DNA of 64,000 nt from Nitrospira sp. GTDB taxonomy: Bacteria; Nitrospirota; Nitrospiria; Nitrospirales; Nitrospiraceae. The stretch spans positions 124,001 to 188,000 of the forward strand of contig CP092079.1 in the NCBI GenBank assembly GCA_022226955.1, in the 5' to 3' direction. This document shows, in pieces, positions 15,461-24,881 of this stretch. The notes below the pieces were generated by a model, which was given only the letters and a program-made list of their open reading frames with translations, had not been told where the DNA came from and made no database searches. Each line of letters opens with the position of its first letter. The stretch's first letter is position 1. The position numbers and the translations under genes were made by a program.

Positions 15461-16225
15461 CTAGGAAGATCGGGCGGGCGGAATCGGGCGTGAGGGAGTG
15501 ATCAGCTTTTGAACCGGTGCAGAAACAGCGCCCTGCGCGTCCATCATTTCGAACATGAGACAACACTTCAATCGCCCACAGACACCGAGCAACCGGGGGT
15601 CCTCAACCTGCAATCCCAACGTTCTGGCTTGCTTTACCGTTACCGGCTTCACTTCCGTCAGAAAGCTCGTGCAACAGAGCACCAACCCGCAGGTATCGAG
15701 TCCGCCCAGTCTCCTCGCCTCCTCGCGCACCCCGACTTGGCGCATCTCGATCCGGCCGCCGAATCGCCGCGCAAGATCGCGCACGAGTTCACGAAAATCG
15801 ATGCGATCGTCCGCAGTATAGACGAAGGTCAGCTGCCGGCGTTGAAGTGCGCCATACACTTCTACCAGCTTCAGCCGGAGCTTGATCTCACTGGCCTTGG
15901 CCCGGCAATAGACCATCGCCTCTTGAGACAACCGCTCAAGCCGCACCACTAATGCGGCATCTTCCCCGTTCGCCTTGCGGAGAATCGGCTTCAGCACGCG
16001 CATGGGCGGAATAAACGGCGTCTCGTACGGCGCCGTGTAGACGACGCCATAGGTCATTTCGCCATCGACTTCCAAGAAAACCCGGTCGCCAGCCCGCAAA
16101 CACAGATCTCCGGCATCGAGTTTTTTCACCTCTCCACGATCCCGGATCTTGACTTCCGTCAGCCGGACCGATTGGGGGTAGGCCTTGACCATCTCGTCGA
16201 TTGTGACCTGATTCATAACCGGCAT
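15461..16225 (-). CDS. PSP1-domain protein, RicT-like
   Basis: About 254 aa. The C-terminal PSP1 domain is clear: DRIDFRELVRDLARRFGGRI, then QVGVREEARRLGGLDTCG, and LGVCGRLKCCLMFE. The Cys residues of TCGLVLCC and VCGRLKCC are those that hold a 4Fe-4S cluster in the RicA-RicF-RicT complex of Bacillus, which helps RNase Y process mRNA. In Gram-negatives the role is not known. ATG 16225 is taken; the frame is open further upstream without conserved sequence. Confidence 0.85.
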   Translation of the reverse strand: MPVMNQVTIDEMVKAYPQSVRLTEVKIRDRGEVKKLDAGDLCLRAGDRVFLEVDGEMTYGVVYTAPYETPFIPPMRVLKPILRKANGEDAALVVRLERLSQEAMVYCRAKASEIKLRLKLVEVYGALQRRQLTFVYTADDRIDFRELVRDLARRFGGRIEMRQVGVREEARRLGGLDTCGLVLCCTSFLTEVKPVTVKQARTLGLQVEDPRLLGVCGRLKCCLMFEMMDAQGAVSAPVQKLITPSRPIPPARSS

Positions 16226-16447
16226 GATACACGAGTTCACCCTGAAGGGAAACGGTGAAGAAGCTGCCGCGCTCAATCGCGTCTGCGACACAATCGCACC
16301 GCAAGCCATTGATATATATGAGATAAAATGGAGAGTCCTTGCCGATACTTTGTGGTAATGTACTGATGGCCTGCAGAGGGGATCGTCAGGGACCGCATGG
16401 ATGGCATGACCAGAATATATTGCCGCTGATAAAGGAGCCGGCTTCGC

Positions 16448-16696
16448 ATGGTACGAATCCCGACCAGAGTTATCCTCCCCTTCGGCTATCAGATTTCAGT
16501 CCGCCAGCTGACGGATACTGAAATGGATAAGCGTGACGCCAACGCGGATGGCATCTGGGATGACGACAGCAGAACTATTTATATTCGCAAGCGCCTCCCG
16601 ATGACCAGGCGCCGCTATATCCTCGCGCACGAGCTGGGCCATGCCTGGCTCGACTGGCAGCATCGCCATCTCGACGAAGGCAAAGCCAGCGCCTGA
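16448..16696 (+). CDS. Small HExxH metallopeptidase-like protein, 82 aa
   Basis: The protein ends in a helix with HELGHAWLDWQH, the zinc motif of ImmA/IrrE-type peptidases, preceded by DDDSRTIYIRKRLPMTRRRY as in that family. It is shorter than usual and has no HTH partner next to it. AAGGAG precedes the ATG by 11 bases. It may be a minimal peptidase that cleaves a regulator; no substrate can be named. It faces the EVE-domain gene on the other strand. Confidence 0.75.
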   Translation: MVRIPTRVILPFGYQISVRQLTDTEMDKRDANADGIWDDDSRTIYIRKRLPMTRRRYILAHELGHAWLDWQHRHLDEGKASA

Positions 16697-16708
16697 CGAG
16701 CTACAGGA

Positions 16709-17182
16709 TTACTCCTGAGCCAGCTTCAGTATGTGCTCCCACTCCCTATTCGTCACCGGCTGAACCGACAAGCGTGACCCCTTTTGTAACAACGCCATGC
16801 CTACGAGCGCCTTCTCGCCCCGCAGAGAGTCGAGCGAAATTGGAGCCGTGAAAGTCTGAACATGGCGGATATCGACCATGTCCCAGCGCGGCGCCTTGGG
16901 ATCGCTGGCGGAATCGAAATGCTTGTGGGTCCGCTCGAACTGGGTTGGGTCTGGATACGCCATGGCAGCAACTTCCGCGATCCCCACGATGGCCGGAGGA
17001 TTCGCGTTGCTGTGATAAAACAGCACCCGGTCGCCCAGCTTCATCGCCCGCATGAAATTTCTGGCCTGATAGTTTCGCACACCATCCCAACAGGTCGTGC
17101 GCTTCGGCGCTCCCGCCAGATCATCAATCGAAAACACTGACGGCTCTGATTTCATCAGCCAATACTGCCTTGCGTGCGACAT
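16709..17182 (-). CDS. EVE domain-containing protein, 157 aa
   Basis: One EVE domain (a PUA/YTH-like fold) covers the protein: YWLMKSEPSVFSIDDL, then CWDGVRNYQARNFMRAMK, and DRVLFYHSNANPPAIVGIAE. EVE domains recognise modified bases in DNA or RNA; bacterial single-domain members are common and their ligands mostly unknown. No defence or restriction genes are beside it. Confidence 0.9.
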   Translation of the reverse strand: MSHARQYWLMKSEPSVFSIDDLAGAPKRTTCWDGVRNYQARNFMRAMKLGDRVLFYHSNANPPAIVGIAEVAAMAYPDPTQFERTHKHFDSASDPKAPRWDMVDIRHVQTFTAPISLDSLRGEKALVGMALLQKGSRLSVQPVTNREWEHILKLAQE

Positions 17183-17268
17183 CGCTCAGATCCTCTCTTG
17201 GTCCAACCTTCCGCGACTGCTATGCTGCGGACCCCAATGCCCGCCGCCATCCATCATAAGGAACACCC

Positions 17269-18084
17269 ATGGAACCAACCCCGTTTTTCTTCGGCCTCTA
17301 TAAACTCGTCAAATACGGCGTATATCCCCTGACCTGGATCGTCGGCCTCTCGGGGCTTATTCTGCTCTTCGCCTGGCTTCCATTCTCTCCCACACGACAG
17401 CGCTGGCTCCGCATGAGCGCCATCGCGCTGAGTGCACTCTTGCTCATCCTCACCTCTCCACTGGTCGCGCATGTGCTGGTCGCCACACTGGAGGGGCAAC
17501 ACCTTCCGGCAGGGGTCCCAGAACCAGTTTCGAATGGCACCATTGTGGTGCTGGGAGGCGGGCTTCGCGACGCCGGCTCGCTACGCCCCACTATCGAACT
17601 GACGGAAAACTCCATGCGGCAAACGATCTGCGGCGCGGACCTATATCATCGCGGCATCGCCCCAGCCCTGCTCATTACCGGCGGAGACGCCCGCGTATTT
17701 GGATCGGGGCCTGCCGAGGCAACCGTCATGAAAGAATTGGCCGGCCGCCTTGGAGTCCCTGCAACATCCATCATCACAGAAGACCAAGCCCGTACAACCT
17801 ACGAGAATGCCACAAACACTAAAGCCCTGCTCGGCGACCGCAGCTCCATTATTCTGGTCGCCTCGGCAACCCACATGCCAAGAGCCGCGGCGCTATTCCG
17901 CGCCCAAGGATTCGACGTACGGCCTTTCCCCTGCGGATTTCAGCAGCAACACCGGGGCACGGAAGGTTGGGAGACCGTCTCCATCTTCGATATGATTCCT
18001 TCTCTCTGGGCTTTTCGAGACATATCGGACGCGATCGAAGAGCTCGCCGGCATCGCCATCTATCGGCTCGCGGGAAAGCTATGA
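17269..18084 (+). CDS. YdcF/ElyC family membrane protein, 271 aa
   Basis: Two N-terminal membrane segments (about 18-37 and 46-65) are followed by the DUF218 domain: GTIVVLGGGLRDAGSLRPTI, then ADLYHRGIAPALLITGG, EDQARTTYENATNT and VASATHMPRAAALFRAQGF. ElyC-type proteins act in envelope polysaccharide or peptidoglycan metabolism at the inner membrane. The DUF218 domain should face the periplasm. No operon partners are evident. Confidence 0.88.
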   Translation: MEPTPFFFGLYKLVKYGVYPLTWIVGLSGLILLFAWLPFSPTRQRWLRMSAIALSALLLILTSPLVAHVLVATLEGQHLPAGVPEPVSNGTIVVLGGGLRDAGSLRPTIELTENSMRQTICGADLYHRGIAPALLITGGDARVFGSGPAEATVMKELAGRLGVPATSIITEDQARTTYENATNTKALLGDRSSIILVASATHMPRAAALFRAQGFDVRPFPCGFQQQHRGTEGWETVSIFDMIPSLWAFRDISDAIEELAGIAIYRLAGKL

Positions 18085-18133
18085 ACGCGGCCGCCTCCGA
18101 TCCCACAAATTCGGCTTTGCCTCAAGAATCGAA

Positions 18134-18559
18134 TCAGGACTTGATCCTACCTTCCGCGCCCGGTTCCTCCTGAGACGACGCCCGCCCACGAGCCTCAATG
18201 AACGCCAGCAACGCCCGATACGTCAGCTCTCTGGTTCTCGCTGTACTCCCCGCTTGAGGTTCCATATTGGATTCCACATACACACGATCGGCCACCTGGC
18301 TACGGGCCTCATTGCACAGGCTCCACATCTCATGGAGAAAGCCTTCGGGCAACCCGACCTGCAGCCCCTCGGATTCAATCCGGTCATCGAGCAACGCCAA
18401 TAAGTCCGAGATAGCATGGTCGGCGCGGTAGGCGGTTGCAGCGAAACCGAATCGCTCTTGCGCCAGCGTATCCTGCCGCGCCTGCTCCACCAAATCCTGC
18501 ATGTATTCTTTGAGAATGCCGATGACATGGCCTGACAGCATAGCCGTCATTATCGGCAT
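18134..18559 (-). CDS. Hypothetical protein, about 141 aa
   Basis: A largely helical soluble protein (KEYMQDLVEQARQDTLAQER, then HAISDLLALLDDRIES, and FLHEMWSLCNEARSQ). No family recognised. Several in-frame ATGs (18559, 18550, 18541) compete and none has a clear ribosome site, so the start is approximate. It converges with ydcF and diverges from the YkgJ-type gene. Confidence 0.55.
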   Translation of the reverse strand: MPIMTAMLSGHVIGILKEYMQDLVEQARQDTLAQERFGFAATAYRADHAISDLLALLDDRIESEGLQVGLPEGFLHEMWSLCNEARSQVADRVYVESNMEPQAGSTARTRELTYRALLAFIEARGRASSQEEPGAEGRIKS

Positions 18560-18644
18560 TCCATGGATGGGGAGCAAGGCGGGGATGCGGTTGACCCTGC
18601 GGTAAACGCTTCTCTATGATGCGTCCATCTGATCCCCTCGCAAC

Positions 18645-19418
18645 ATGACAACTGAACGATACGATATTTCCCTGAACACCCCCGCGGGACAACTCACCAG
18701 CGCGGTCGAGGTGCCCGCCGGCTTCGTGCCGGTCTCGGCGATTGTGCCGATGATGCGGCGGCTGGGAGAAGAAGCCCAGGCCCTGGAAGAACGGCGGAGC
18801 CTTGATGCCGGACATGCCATCTCTTGCCAAAAAGGCTGCGCCGCCTGCTGCCGCATGCTCGTGCCGGTCTCGCCCCCGGAAGCCTTCGCGCTGCGCGACT
18901 ACGTGCAGACATTGCCCGAAGCGGAACAAGCCCGTCTGGCTCAACGGTTTGCCGTCACACGAACGGCGCTGCTAGCCCGCGGACTCTGGAATAGTTTGAT
19001 CGAGATGGGCGAATCGACAAACCCGCCTGACGATGCCGCGCTGGAGCCGGTCAACCGCGCCTATTATGCCCTGCGGCTTCCTTGCGCGTTTCTGGATCAG
19101 GAAGTCTGCACCATTTACGAGCAACGGCCGGCGGCCTGCCGCGAGCTGCTGGTGACCTCGCCGCCCGAATGGTGCCAGAACCCAGCAGAGCATCCCGTTG
19201 CCGCATTGCCGGTTCCGGTGCGGATCGGGCCGGCGCTGAGCCTCTTATGGGGCGAGCTGGCCGGGCAGCCGCCAAGACTGATTCCCCTCGCGACCGCGCT
19301 CGATTGGGCCGCCCGCCACGGACAGGAAAATCAGCCGCGCTGGCAGGGCACCCACATTCTCGATCGCGCGCTCGATAAAGTCTGGCGATTTCTCAGCCAG
19401 GCGTTTCAGCAAACATGA
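18645..19418 (+). CDS. YkgJ-type cysteine-cluster protein, 257 aa
   Basis: The family signature reads CQKGCAACCRMLVPVSPPEA near residues 62-80, with later cysteines in CAFLDQEVCTIYEQRPAACR. It probably binds zinc or an iron-sulfur cluster. It is a larger relative of the protein at 9481. The thrH gene follows after 34 bases, but the link is not known to be functional. Confidence 0.85.
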   Translation: MTTERYDISLNTPAGQLTSAVEVPAGFVPVSAIVPMMRRLGEEAQALEERRSLDAGHAISCQKGCAACCRMLVPVSPPEAFALRDYVQTLPEAEQARLAQRFAVTRTALLARGLWNSLIEMGESTNPPDDAALEPVNRAYYALRLPCAFLDQEVCTIYEQRPAACRELLVTSPPEWCQNPAEHPVAALPVPVRIGPALSLLWGELAGQPPRLIPLATALDWAARHGQENQPRWQGTHILDRALDKVWRFLSQAFQQT

Positions 19419-19452
19419 CGACCCGATACGTAATGGGAAAGGAGAATCTCGC

Positions 19453-20070
19453 ATGCAGAAGCCTGTGATTGCCTGTTTGGACTTGGAAGGAGTGCTCGTG
19501 CCGGAAATCTGGATCAACGTTGCGCTGAAGACCGGCATCGAAGAACTCAAGATCACGACGAGAGAAATGCCGGACTACGACAAGCTCATGAAGCGCCGGC
19601 TCGCGATCCTCGACGAGCATAAATTGACCATTGCCGACATTCAAAGCGAGATCAACAAGATGGGACCGCTGGAAGGGGCGCCCGCATTCGTGTCCTGGTT
19701 ACGGGAACGATGCCAGGTGATTATTCTCTCGGACACGTTCTATCAATTCGCGCTGCCGCTCATGCGCCAACTGGGTTATCCCACATTGTTCTGCAACCAG
19801 CTTGAAATCGACGGCACTGGACGGATCGTGGCGCACCATATGCGGATGCCGAATCAGAAAAAACATTCCGTCGCCGCCTTCAAATCGTTGAACTTCTTCA
19901 CCATGGCCGCCGGCGATGCGTACAACGACACCGCCATGCTCGGCGAAGCCGATGCCGGATTCTTCTTCCGGCCTCCGGATCATTTGCCGAAAGAGTTTCC
20001 GAATTTTCCAGTGACTCAGACGTATGGCGAACTGCAAGAGCGATTTGCGAAGGCAGGCAATCTGACGTAA
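19453..20070 (+). CDS. thrH: ThrH-like phosphoserine phosphatase/homoserine phosphotransferase
   Basis: A 205-aa HAD-superfamily protein. The nucleophile motif is DLEGVLVPEIW (DxEG rather than DxDG), which is characteristic of ThrH; motif II is ILSDTFYQF and the acidic motif IV is AAGDAYNDTAML. ThrH dephosphorylates phosphoserine and can transfer the phosphate to homoserine, linking serine and threonine synthesis. GGAG lies 12 bases upstream of the ATG. Confidence 0.92.
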   Translation: MQKPVIACLDLEGVLVPEIWINVALKTGIEELKITTREMPDYDKLMKRRLAILDEHKLTIADIQSEINKMGPLEGAPAFVSWLRERCQVIILSDTFYQFALPLMRQLGYPTLFCNQLEIDGTGRIVAHHMRMPNQKKHSVAAFKSLNFFTMAAGDAYNDTAMLGEADAGFFFRPPDHLPKEFPNFPVTQTYGELQERFAKAGNLT

Positions 20071-20075
20071 CGTCC

Positions 20076-21941
20076 TTATTCTCCGTTCAGAATCTCAAGG
20101 ACCCGGCGGCCATACCGCTCGATCTTCGCATCGCCAATGCCGGGGATTTCCAGCAAGGCCGCCCGGGTCGCCGGCTTATGGCTGGCAATGGTGCGCAATG
20201 TTTTGTCGTGAAATATGACGAACGGCGCAACGCCTTCTTCTTCCGCGAGGGCCGTTCTCAGCCGGCGGAGCCGCTCGTAGAGCTGCGGGTCGCCCGGCAC
20301 GGAGCGTTCGATTGAACGAGCCGGCCGCCGCTCAACCGCTGGCGTTGCCGCTTGTGCGCCGGTCGCTCCCTTGCCCACCTGCCGCACGCTGAGAGATCGA
20401 GTCCCGTTCAGCACCTCGCGGCCCAGACGAGTCAGATCGAGCACAGGATATTCCTGGCCGATAACCGCGAGATGCCCTGAATCGATCAGGTCTTTCACGA
20501 TATGCGTGACGGTCGTTTTTGAAAAGTCCCGGCAGAGACCATAACTCTCACACCCTTCAGCGCCTTGCGACAAGATCGCCTTCGATTGGCTGCCGCGAAG
20601 AATCTCGACCACACGAGTTACACCGAATCGCCCATCGCACCAAGCCACCGTCTGGAGCACGGCCTGCGCACAGGCCGCTTCATCCTGAAGGGAGTCGGAC
20701 GCCTCATGCGCCTCGGCCCGGCAGCGATCGCAGAGGCCGCAGGGGCCCATCGCCCGCTCTCCGGCATCGCTAAAGTAATCCAAAATCGCCAACTGGCGGC
20801 AGGTGCGGACAGACACATAGGCCAGCATCTCGCGCAGCAATGTCCGCATACGGGCCGCGCGTTCTCCGCTCGACGGATCTTTCGCCGCCTGTTGAATGAA
20901 ATACTCCTGCGTGGAGAGATCACGCTCGTGAAACAACAGGACGCACGCGGCCGACAAACCGTCGCGCCCGGCGCGGCCCGCCTCCTGATAGTACGCCTCA
21001 ATGCTTCCCGGAATGTCGATATGGACCACCACGCGCACATCTGCCTTATCGATGCCCATGCCGAACGCATTGGTGGCCACAAGAATGCGAAGTTGCCCCT
21101 GGCGAAACTCATCATGAACGAGCCGCCGCTCTTCGTCGGAAAGCCCGGCGTGGTAATAGCCGACGGACGGATGGGTTTGCCCAAGCCAGCTGGCGACGTC
21201 CTCAACCGTCCGTCTGGTGGCGCCATAGATCAGTATGGTGCCTCTGTCGCAGGTCCGAACCAGCCGATCCAACTCCGTCAGCTTCTCCCCAAGAGACGAG
21301 CAGAGACGGACGGACAAGGCGAGGTTATCCCGGCGGAATCCTGTCACCATCGACAGCGGATCGCACAACGCCAGCCGTTCGCAGATGTCGGCCTGCACCC
21401 GCGCCGTCGCCGTCGCCGTCAAGGCGAGACAAGGCGGAAGGTTGAGCTCCTGGCGCAACCGCCCGAGCTTCATATAGTCGGGCCTGAAATCGTGCCCCCA
21501 CTGCGAAATGCAATGCGCTTCATCGACAACCAGGAGCGAGACGAGACATTTTCTCACCAGGCGCAGAAAGCCCTCGTGTTGAATCCGCTCCGGCGCCACA
21601 TAGAGCAGCTTGAGACTTTGAAGATGGAGCCCCTGAATGACTTTGTCCCGCTCTTGCCCCGTCAACCCCGAGTGAAACGCCGCAGCGGATATCTTGCGCT
21701 GCTTCAAACTCTCGACTTGATCCTGCATCAACGCGATGAGTGGAGACACCACGATGGTCAGTCCTGGCAAGACGGTCGCGGGCAGTTGATAGCAGAGCGA
21801 TTTCCCCTGGCCGGTCGGCATCACGACCATCGCATCGCGGCGGGCCAAAACCGCCCGCATCACGTCTTCCTGGCCCGGTCGAAACCCGGCAAACCCCCAA
21901 TGTGTTTTGAGCTGTCGAGTGAGGTTATCCAAGGGAAACAT
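20076..21941 (-). CDS. recQ: ATP-dependent DNA helicase RecQ, 621 aa
   Basis: Full-length RecQ: helicase core with Walker A (MPTGQGKSLC), DEAH box (VVDEAHCISQWGHDFRP, also the RecQ-specific loop), and motif VI (QEAGRAGRDG); then the zinc-binding RQC region (GPCGLCDRCRAE) with winged helix, and a C-terminal HRDC domain (VIFHDKTLRTIA). It unwinds 3'-5' in recombination and fork repair. A 500-codon frame runs antisense but is a shadow of this GC-rich gene. Confidence 0.96.
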   Translation of the reverse strand: MFPLDNLTRQLKTHWGFAGFRPGQEDVMRAVLARRDAMVVMPTGQGKSLCYQLPATVLPGLTIVVSPLIALMQDQVESLKQRKISAAAFHSGLTGQERDKVIQGLHLQSLKLLYVAPERIQHEGFLRLVRKCLVSLLVVDEAHCISQWGHDFRPDYMKLGRLRQELNLPPCLALTATATARVQADICERLALCDPLSMVTGFRRDNLALSVRLCSSLGEKLTELDRLVRTCDRGTILIYGATRRTVEDVASWLGQTHPSVGYYHAGLSDEERRLVHDEFRQGQLRILVATNAFGMGIDKADVRVVVHIDIPGSIEAYYQEAGRAGRDGLSAACVLLFHERDLSTQEYFIQQAAKDPSSGERAARMRTLLREMLAYVSVRTCRQLAILDYFSDAGERAMGPCGLCDRCRAEAHEASDSLQDEAACAQAVLQTVAWCDGRFGVTRVVEILRGSQSKAILSQGAEGCESYGLCRDFSKTTVTHIVKDLIDSGHLAVIGQEYPVLDLTRLGREVLNGTRSLSVRQVGKGATGAQAATPAVERRPARSIERSVPGDPQLYERLRRLRTALAEEEGVAPFVIFHDKTLRTIASHKPATRAALLEIPGIGDAKIERYGRRVLEILNGE

Positions 21942-22003
21942 CGATCAGTAGGAGGCCACGAAGAAAGAGAGAGGACCTTGAATGAACCGGCAATTGAAGA
22001 AGC

Positions 22004-22258
22004 TTATTCTTCTTCGATTTGCCGCCAGCCTTTTTGCTGGAGACATTTCGCGAGCCTCATGCGCTGAGCGCTCTGATTATCGAGCATCCCTGCGGCGCCT
22101 GGATTCTTCGCCATGAGGTTGAGCCAGTCGCGCTCACAGGCATTCCAGTCGGCCGTGAGTTGGTCTTCTTTTTTTGTCGGATGGACCCATCGAGTCGATG
22201 AACAAGACAGCCATACGGTTGAGAGCGCGAGAGCCAGCACGAGATGAACCCAACGCAT
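22004..22258 (-). CDS. Small lipoprotein, 84 aa
   Basis: A lipoprotein signal with lipobox WLSC (Cys at about 19) is followed by a short helical domain with two Cys (WNACERDW and LAKCLQQKGW) that could form a disulfide. Family not recognised. It precedes recQ on the same strand but reads like an independent small gene. Confidence 0.6.
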   Translation of the reverse strand: MRWVHLVLALALSTVWLSCSSTRWVHPTKKEDQLTADWNACERDWLNLMAKNPGAAGMLDNQSAQRMRLAKCLQQKGWRQIEEE

Positions 22259-22460
22259 AGAGGCCTCCCCCGATAGAGAATCCGCTCACGAGAGCTGGCA
22301 GGATAGTTGAGTCGTCCCCGGAAGGTCAAGAACAAGCTCTCCATCAATTGCGTCCGGCATTCTTCGAATCGAAGACTCCTCCATCGGCAGACGTGACGGC
22401 GCACTGTCCCCCGCCACGTCTACCCTGGAGTCATGACGCTACTGCGGCTTCGGGCCACGT

Positions 22461-23222
22461 TCAGGATTTCGGCCAAGCCTCTTGCAACCGGACCACGGCC
22501 TGCTCCAAGGCTTCATCGCCGGCCATGCTGCGCAGGATGTCCTTCGCATCTGCTTCCGGCGGGTAGATCGGCGCCGGACGGAGTGAGCGATGAATCACGG
22601 GATAGGCGTTTGAGGCCAGCGGCACATTCAACCGATTCAGTCTGGTCCAGGCCCGCCCATCAGACTGGGCGACGACTCGCCCGGTAGCCGCATCGATCAA
22701 GGCTAGTTCGGCTAATGCATAGTTCACCGCTTCATACCCGGGAACCGTCGGACGGCTCCCTCCCTGCTCGGGATCGCCGGTAATCGGGAGATAGGCTGGC
22801 ACTTCCGACTCGGCGCTGGAAAACAGCGCAACTAACAAATAAGGCTGCCCGGACTCCTTGGCTATTTTTGCCAGCGCCTCCTGGCCATGAGGCGGCGCCC
22901 CGGCGCCGGGCGAGAGAATCGTCTGAACGTGAATCGCCGTCATGGATTGGACTCGCTCACGAACGCGATCGGTGAGGAAGGCCTTGCCCTTCTCGGACAA
23001 CGCCGGCGCCGAGCCCTGCGCGTTCGTATCGTTAATCAACATGAGTCCGACATTGAATGGTCCTGCCGCCTGTTCCGGTTGAACCACCGCCGAATCAGAC
23101 CCTCCTTGCCCCGCGCTGCCGCCTAGATAGGTCCCCATCAAGGGTAACGGTCGCTGGGCACATCCGCTCATTATCGCGACACTCATCGAGAGCGCCACTG
23201 AAAGCCATCGAGACCAGGCCAT
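22461..23222 (-). CDS. Putative lipoprotein, 253 aa
   Basis: The signal peptide ends in lipobox MSGC. The mature protein has an NDTNAQGSAPALSEKGKAFL stretch and YLLVALFSSAESEVPAYLPI, reminiscent of CsgG/GNA1162-type accessory lipoproteins, but I cannot assign it. It is transcribed divergently from the lipoprotein gene at 23394 (171 bases apart), so the two may act together. Confidence 0.7.
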   Translation of the reverse strand: MAWSRWLSVALSMSVAIMSGCAQRPLPLMGTYLGGSAGQGGSDSAVVQPEQAAGPFNVGLMLINDTNAQGSAPALSEKGKAFLTDRVRERVQSMTAIHVQTILSPGAGAPPHGQEALAKIAKESGQPYLLVALFSSAESEVPAYLPITGDPEQGGSRPTVPGYEAVNYALAELALIDAATGRVVAQSDGRAWTRLNRLNVPLASNAYPVIHRSLRPAPIYPPEADAKDILRSMAGDEALEQAVVRLQEAWPKS

Positions 23223-23393
23223 GCGTCACCTCTGGGTGAAAGGATTCAGTGCTGTGCTATCTGCTAAAGCATGGTCGCCCGGCTGCCGATTAGTCAAGAT
23301 CGTCAGGCTCGCGACAATGCTCATGCGATCCAACTGCTTATCCGGCGCAATATCCTCGTTGTATCGCTCCACTTCATCGGGTATTCTAACCGG

Positions 23394-24881
23394 ATGTTCA
23401 TACGGATCCGCTCCTTCGCTTACGCTGCTATCGTTGGATTTCTCTTCTGTGTGACGGCAGCCTGCGAGGGCTTCAAGAGTCCGATTCTCCTAGACTTTGC
23501 GCCACCGCAAAAAATGCTGCCGGCCGCGGTCACCGTGAGCTTCGATCCGTCCGTTCGGTCCGCTATTCTTGAACACACCGCCTGCGCCGATACTCCTTGG
23601 AAAGGAAAACTGGGCGAGGCGATCATCCGCTCCTTTCAAGAAACGGGACGGACCAGATTCGTCCAGATCGCCATCGTCGACACAGCGGACGTCCTTCGGC
23701 CGGTCTCCACCGTACCGGGAGTAATCCCGGTCTCCGCCACCGTCAAGCTCCTCAGCCAATCCATCACTGCCCGCACGCGCACGGGAGCAGATGATCGATA
23801 TACCGCACAAGTCGATATTCGCATGGTCGCCACTTTTTACGATGCCCAAGGGCAGCCCGTCCCTGATGCGCCCATGACCTATTCCGAAGGAGTGAGTATT
23901 TTTACGCCTCAGTTCGGAGGCAGCGGCCAATGCGCCACGCAAGATTTGGATGGGGTGATGACTACAGCCGTGGAGCACCTCACCAGGCAGTTCGGAAACT
24001 ATGTCGAGCAACTTCTTGCGAAGCTCCAGAGCCAACCCAGGCCGGTCACACAGACCGCGGCGGCGGCTCCCGTTCAACCTGCGCAACCATCGGTGGAACC
24101 CACAGCTGGACTTGCCCGCGCCACGACCGCGCCACTAGCTCAAGCATCAGCCGCGAACAATTCCGATCAAAATCGCTATGCCGTAGTGGTGGGACTAAGC
24201 TTGTACCGATCTCCCTGGCCAGGCTGGCGGGATGGGCTCCTGCTCGATAGCGAGGGAGCCCTGTCTCAAGTCGCGCGCACATTAAGCGTCCCCGATAACC
24301 ACACGCTGCTGCTGCAAGATGAATTGGCCTCTCAAGCGGATATTGAAGAGGCCCTAGGCTCCTGGCTCCCCAAGCGGGCCGGCAAAGACTCTCTTGTGTT
24401 CGTCTATATCAGTGGCCAGTTCATGGCCGATCCAAAAACAGGCGAGATCTATTTGATTCCCTACGACAGCACTCCAGCCTCTTCGCATACTCGTCTGATT
24501 TCACTCCGCTGGTTGCAAAGCCGCCTGCAAAAGCTGGGTGCGAAACTGACTCTGGCCGTCCTCGATTCGCCACTCATCGGCATAGCCATCCAGAAAGACG
24601 CAAAAGCCAAATCAGCTGCGCCGAATTGGGCGGCCGATCTCGCGGGGCCTTCCGGAACAGCCGACGCTTCACTGATCCAGATTGCCAGAATGCCGGATGC
24701 ATCGCGTCAACAGACAAGCCTCCTCGCAGGACTGAACGGCCCGGCCGACCTCGATCACGATGGCATTGTGACGGTCGGTGAATGGCTTCGCACTCTCAGA
24801 GGAAATGCCCTCACCGTTCCGACACTGCCCCCTACAGTAACCGTGCAGTCGATCCCCCTAACCCGCATCAACAACCGTTAA
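23394..24881 (+). CDS. Lipoprotein with degenerate caspase-like domain and EF-hand
   Basis: About 495 aa. ATG 23394 begins a lipoprotein signal (FCVTAAC lipobox); the frame is open to 23271 but without conserved sequence. Residues 30-215 form an unassigned LpoB/CsgG-like periplasmic part, then an Ala/Pro/Gln linker, then a caspase-fold (C14) region from N260 (NRYAVVVGLSLY). Its catalytic His position is Gln342 (YISGQF instead of SGHG) and the Cys position is Pro393 (LDSP instead of DAC), so it should not cleave peptides. A canonical EF-hand loop (D452-L-D-H-D-G to E463) follows. Confidence 0.75.
   Translation: MFIRIRSFAYAAIVGFLFCVTAACEGFKSPILLDFAPPQKMLPAAVTVSFDPSVRSAILEHTACADTPWKGKLGEAIIRSFQETGRTRFVQIAIVDTADVLRPVSTVPGVIPVSATVKLLSQSITARTRTGADDRYTAQVDIRMVATFYDAQGQPVPDAPMTYSEGVSIFTPQFGGSGQCATQDLDGVMTTAVEHLTRQFGNYVEQLLAKLQSQPRPVTQTAAAAPVQPAQPSVEPTAGLARATTAPLAQASAANNSDQNRYAVVVGLSLYRSPWPGWRDGLLLDSEGALSQVARTLSVPDNHTLLLQDELASQADIEEALGSWLPKRAGKDSLVFVYISGQFMADPKTGEIYLIPYDSTPASSHTRLISLRWLQSRLQKLGAKLTLAVLDSPLIGIAIQKDAKAKSAAPNWAADLAGPSGTADASLIQIARMPDASRQQTSLLAGLNGPADLDHDGIVTVGEWLRTLRGNALTVPTLPPTVTVQSIPLTRINNR

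Noticed and set aside
20565-22067. 500-codon open frame on the plus strand
   Set aside because: It lies antisense to the complete recQ gene, has low-complexity His/Arg/Gln composition and no family signature; a GC-rich shadow frame.
24171-24800. Active caspase-type protease
   Set aside because: Both catalytic positions are replaced (Gln342 and Pro393), so I describe it as a degenerate domain only.
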